From: Niastella yeongjuensis
GTDB taxonomy: Bacteria > Bacteroidota > Bacteroidia > Chitinophagales > Chitinophagaceae
DNA length: 64,000 nucleotides
Reading direction: 5' to 3'
Assembly (NCBI RefSeq): GCF_900110245.1
Contig: NZ_FOCZ01000005.1
Coordinates: forward strand, 124,001-188,000
How positions within the stretch are numbered: position 1 is the first letter of the stretch; each line of letters starts with the position of its first letter. Below are positions 61,486 through 64,000 of the stretch, piece after piece. A program made the translations under genes and the position numbers. A model generated the notes under the pieces. The model was not told where the DNA came from. It saw only the letters and a list, made by a program, of their open reading frames with translations, and made no database searches.

Positions 61486-63960
61486 ATGAATTGTTTACAC
61501 AAACAATGCAGCAGACTATTGTCAGCTGCGTTACAGATCTTCTTTTGCCTTATGGTATCGCTGTCCGTGCAGGCACAGCCGATAAATACCAATAAAGGCG
61601 TTATTTCCGGACAAATTCTTACAAACGATAACGAACCGGCCGAAAGCGTAGCCGTTCAATTGGCAGGGACCGGCAAAATGACCCTTACCACCGAAAGCGG
61701 TTTCTATATTTTCAAAAACCTGCCGCCAGGTACCTATCATGTAAATGTAACCGTAAATGGTTTCAAGCCATTGGAAGCAACGGTTGTACTCGCTGAAAAT
61801 GGCAAACAAAACAATATTTCTTTCAAACTGGAATTATCAGATGCGCAACTGGCCGAAGTAGTGATCAGCTCTGGTGGCCGCTATAAAGTAGACCGCGTAT
61901 CTTCCTCCCTCCGTTTGCCCAGTTCCATCCTGGAAACCCCGCAAAACATTCAGGTGATCAGCAAACGTACCCTGGCCGATCAGCAGGTGTTTGATGTAGT
62001 AGATGGCATAACCCGCAATGTGAGCGGTGTATCACGTATGGGTCACTGGGACAACCAATATGCGAACATCCGCATGCGTGGTTCCAAGATCCCCGCCTTC
62101 CGCAATGGCATGAACATCGATGCCAGCTGGGGCCCTACTGCCGAAGATGCGGCCATGATCGAAAACATCGAGTTTGTAAAAGGACCTGCTGGTTTTATGC
62201 TCGCAGCTGGCGAGCCCGGCGGTTTTTATAATGTGGTAACAAAAAAACCAACCGGTTCTTCCCATCAATCCATAAGCATGAGCGCCGGTAGTTTCAGTAC
62301 TTATCGTGCCGCGCTTGACCTCGATGGCAAACTGAGCAAGGACGGCCGGTTGTTATACCGCCTGAACCTGGCCGCCCAACAAAAAGATTATTTCACCAAA
62401 TTCAATTTCAATAACCGCGTAGTGATTGCGCCGGTTATTAAATATCAGATAGACGACAAAACCTCCGTTACGTTTGAATACACCTACCAGGCTATAAAAT
62501 TCCTGTCGAACGGTAACTACTCCTTCTCTAAAGAAAAACTGGCCGACGAAAAAGTAGCCAATGATTTCTTCTATGGCGACCCATCATTGCCGCCCGGTAA
62601 AATAAGGGACCACAGCGTATATGTGTACCTGGATCACCAGCTGAACGATCGCTGGAAAGCACATGCGCAGGTAGCCTATTTCAACTTCGCCATGGCCAGC
62701 GGCAGTATGTGGCCCGACTCGCTTTTTGCAGATGGCAGAATGACGCGTTATTATAATATCGGCGATGAAGCGGGCGAGAACCGTTTTGCGCAGGTTTCCA
62801 TATCCGGGGAAGAACAAACCGGCAGCGTTCGCCATCGTATTTTGGGCGGACTTGATTTCGGAAATAAAAAATTCTGGGGCGATTTCCGCTCAGGTAATCC
62901 CAAAGTTCGTTTTGCACGCGTTATAGATCCGGTAACTAAGCAGCCTTATGAACCAGTCTTTAACATCTATAACCCTATCTACGGGTTGTCTATGGATTCC
63001 ATTCCTAAATTCGATCGCTCGGTGAACATCCGTACGCGCTCCGGTTCTACTGCTTATGCCACCTATACCAACTATGCTTCGGCGTATGTTCAGGACGAAC
63101 TGGGCTTCTTCAACAATAATTTACGCGTATCGCTTGGCCTGCGTTTCACCTATGCTGAAACCGTTGGTAAAACTGAAACAAGCGATATAAAAGACCAGGT
63201 ATTTTCACCCCGTGCCGGTGTTAGTTACTCAATCGACAAACAGACTTCTGTATATGGTTTGTATGACCAGTCGTTTGTGCCTGTACCCGGTACCGATTTC
63301 TGGGGCAATGCTTTCAAACCTATAAAAGGAAACGACATCGAGTTTGGCGTGAAAAAAGAATGGTTTGGCGGCCGCTGGGTGAGCAGTGTGAGCGTATACC
63401 AGATCAACCGGATGAATGCTTTAGTTGCCGACCCGGATCCCACCCACACAAATGGCGCTATGACTTTCCAGACACAGCTGGGCGAAACCGAATCAAAAGG
63501 CGTTGAATTCGACCTTAATGGTGAACTGGTAAAAGGCCTGAACCTGGTAGCAAACTATGCCTACACCAGCTCTAAGATCTCTAAAGATATTGATCCCAAA
63601 GCAGTGGGCACTGTAACGCCTAATACAAACGCGCACACTACCAATGCCTGGTTAAGCTACCGCTTTAGCAAAGGCGCCCTCAACGGTTTTGGCGTAAATG
63701 GCGGTATTCAATGGCTGGCCGACCGGTATGTAGGCACCACCACCACCCCGAACATGCCTAACTATTTCCGCGCCGATGCCGGGGTTTCTTTCCAAAAGAA
63801 CAAATTCGGCGTATCCATGCTGGTAAATAACCTGCTCGACAACCGGAAATTATTAACGGCCGCTTCGCTGGATACCAACCCTAACAGTGCGAAAACCTAT
63901 TACTCGTATATAGTAGAAGCACGCCGTAACATGAGAATGACCGTAACCTATAAATTCTAG
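61486..63960 (+). CDS. TonB-dependent siderophore receptor (FhuE/FpvA-like)
   Basis: 824 aa. A signal peptide (LLSAALQIFFCLMVSLSVQAQ, about 11-31) is followed by a CarboxypepD_reg-like domain (about 37-120, ISGQILTNDNEPAESVAVQL), a plug (about 140-265) with LETPQNIQVISKRTLADQ, IRMRGSKIPAFRNGMNID and the siderophore-receptor signature KGPAGFMLAAGEPGGFYNVVTKKP, and a barrel ending RNMRMTVTYKF. The ETPQ(N)I-type plug opening is characteristic of the ferric siderophore receptor subfamily. It should import a ferri-siderophore. The gene is complete; another gene begins 11 bp later. Confidence 0.95.
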   Translation: MNCLHKQCSRLLSAALQIFFCLMVSLSVQAQPINTNKGVISGQILTNDNEPAESVAVQLAGTGKMTLTTESGFYIFKNLPPGTYHVNVTVNGFKPLEATVVLAENGKQNNISFKLELSDAQLAEVVISSGGRYKVDRVSSSLRLPSSILETPQNIQVISKRTLADQQVFDVVDGITRNVSGVSRMGHWDNQYANIRMRGSKIPAFRNGMNIDASWGPTAEDAAMIENIEFVKGPAGFMLAAGEPGGFYNVVTKKPTGSSHQSISMSAGSFSTYRAALDLDGKLSKDGRLLYRLNLAAQQKDYFTKFNFNNRVVIAPVIKYQIDDKTSVTFEYTYQAIKFLSNGNYSFSKEKLADEKVANDFFYGDPSLPPGKIRDHSVYVYLDHQLNDRWKAHAQVAYFNFAMASGSMWPDSLFADGRMTRYYNIGDEAGENRFAQVSISGEEQTGSVRHRILGGLDFGNKKFWGDFRSGNPKVRFARVIDPVTKQPYEPVFNIYNPIYGLSMDSIPKFDRSVNIRTRSGSTAYATYTNYASAYVQDELGFFNNNLRVSLGLRFTYAETVGKTETSDIKDQVFSPRAGVSYSIDKQTSVYGLYDQSFVPVPGTDFWGNAFKPIKGNDIEFGVKKEWFGGRWVSSVSVYQINRMNALVADPDPTHTNGAMTFQTQLGETESKGVEFDLNGELVKGLNLVANYAYTSSKISKDIDPKAVGTVTPNTNAHTTNAWLSYRFSKGALNGFGVNGGIQWLADRYVGTTTTPNMPNYFRADAGVSFQKNKFGVSMLVNNLLDNRKLLTAASLDTNPNSAKTYYSYIVEARRNMRMTVTYKF

Positions 63961-63971
63961 TTGGCCAGCAC

Positions 63972-64000
63972 ATGAAAAAACGTGGCAAATCCATATTTCG
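63972..64000 (+). CDS. Start of a further gene (partial, nine codons)
   Basis: ATG at 63972 followed by codons for KKRGKSIF up to the window end. Its position directly after a siderophore receptor suggests a PepSY-associated membrane protein, which often follows such receptors, but nine codons cannot show this. Confidence 0.35.

Noticed and set aside
1-64000. tRNA, rRNA, riboswitch, prophage or intact insertion sequence
   Set aside because: No cloverleaf, rRNA-like stretch, recognisable riboswitch core, integrase or transposase reading frame was seen; a covariance-model search would be needed to exclude small RNAs.

Overview
The window reads as chromosome of a Gram-negative Bacteroidota bacterium, most likely family Chitinophagaceae (Niastella/Chitinophaga-like). 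The evidence is two SusC/SusD pairs, FecI/FecR-type sigma/anti-sigma pairs, several TonB-dependent receptors with CarboxypepD_reg N-termini, DUF4843/DUF4302/DUF4856 lipoproteins, promoter-like TAnnTTTG boxes and few Shine-Dalgarno sequences. I see no rRNA, tRNA, CRISPR array, phage or intact insertion sequence. The genus is inferred; no marker gene is present to prove it.

Layout. 1-3.9 kb: a truncated proline-iminopeptidase-like lipoprotein, a 70-aa protein, a DsbA-family protein and an ABC ATPase/permease pair. 3.9-6.3 kb: an MacB/FtsX-type permease. 6.4-19.9 kb (minus strand): an ECF sigma/FecR pair followed by SusC, SusD, DUF4843, PKD-like lipoprotein, TlpA-like redoxin and a metzincin-type zinc metalloprotease; there is no glycoside hydrolase, so peptide or metal ligand uptake is more likely than glycan use. 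19.9-25.6 kb: a tripartite RND efflux operon. 26.0-26.3 kb: an AraC regulator remnant. 26.4-35.5 kb: a high-affinity K+ uptake operon (two micro-ORFs, kdpF, kdpA, kdpB, kdpC, an outer-membrane barrel) followed by a HAMP-PAS histidine kinase and an NtrC-type sigma54 activator in place of KdpD/KdpE.

35.5-40.6 kb: a small hypothetical gene, a TonB receptor, a decayed chromate transporter gene, an FN3-like protein, a 42-bp minisatellite and a VOC protein. 40.6-43.2 kb: an overlapping operon of ECF sigma, short anti-sigma and an STN-domain protein ending in a beta-barrel rather than a TonB transporter. 43.3-45.8 kb: two lipoproteins. 45.9-53.7 kb: SusC/SusD with a substrate import-associated zinc metallohydrolase lipoprotein and DUF4302. 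53.9-59.75 kb (converging): DUF4856, imelysin, HTTM and TonB receptor, an arrangement that suggests iron acquisition. 60-64 kb: CvfB-like RNA-binding protein, a repeat-rich gap, a siderophore-type TonB receptor and the first codons of another gene.

The most unusual theme is a family of 7-bp tandem repeats (NNNTGCC, or GGCANNN on the other strand). They occur inside the fecR reading frame, between susC and susD, at the stop codons of two convergent genes flanking a shared terminator, and as a 250-bp array upstream of the last TonB receptor. Where they touch a gene's body or 3' end, the purine-rich strand is the sense strand.
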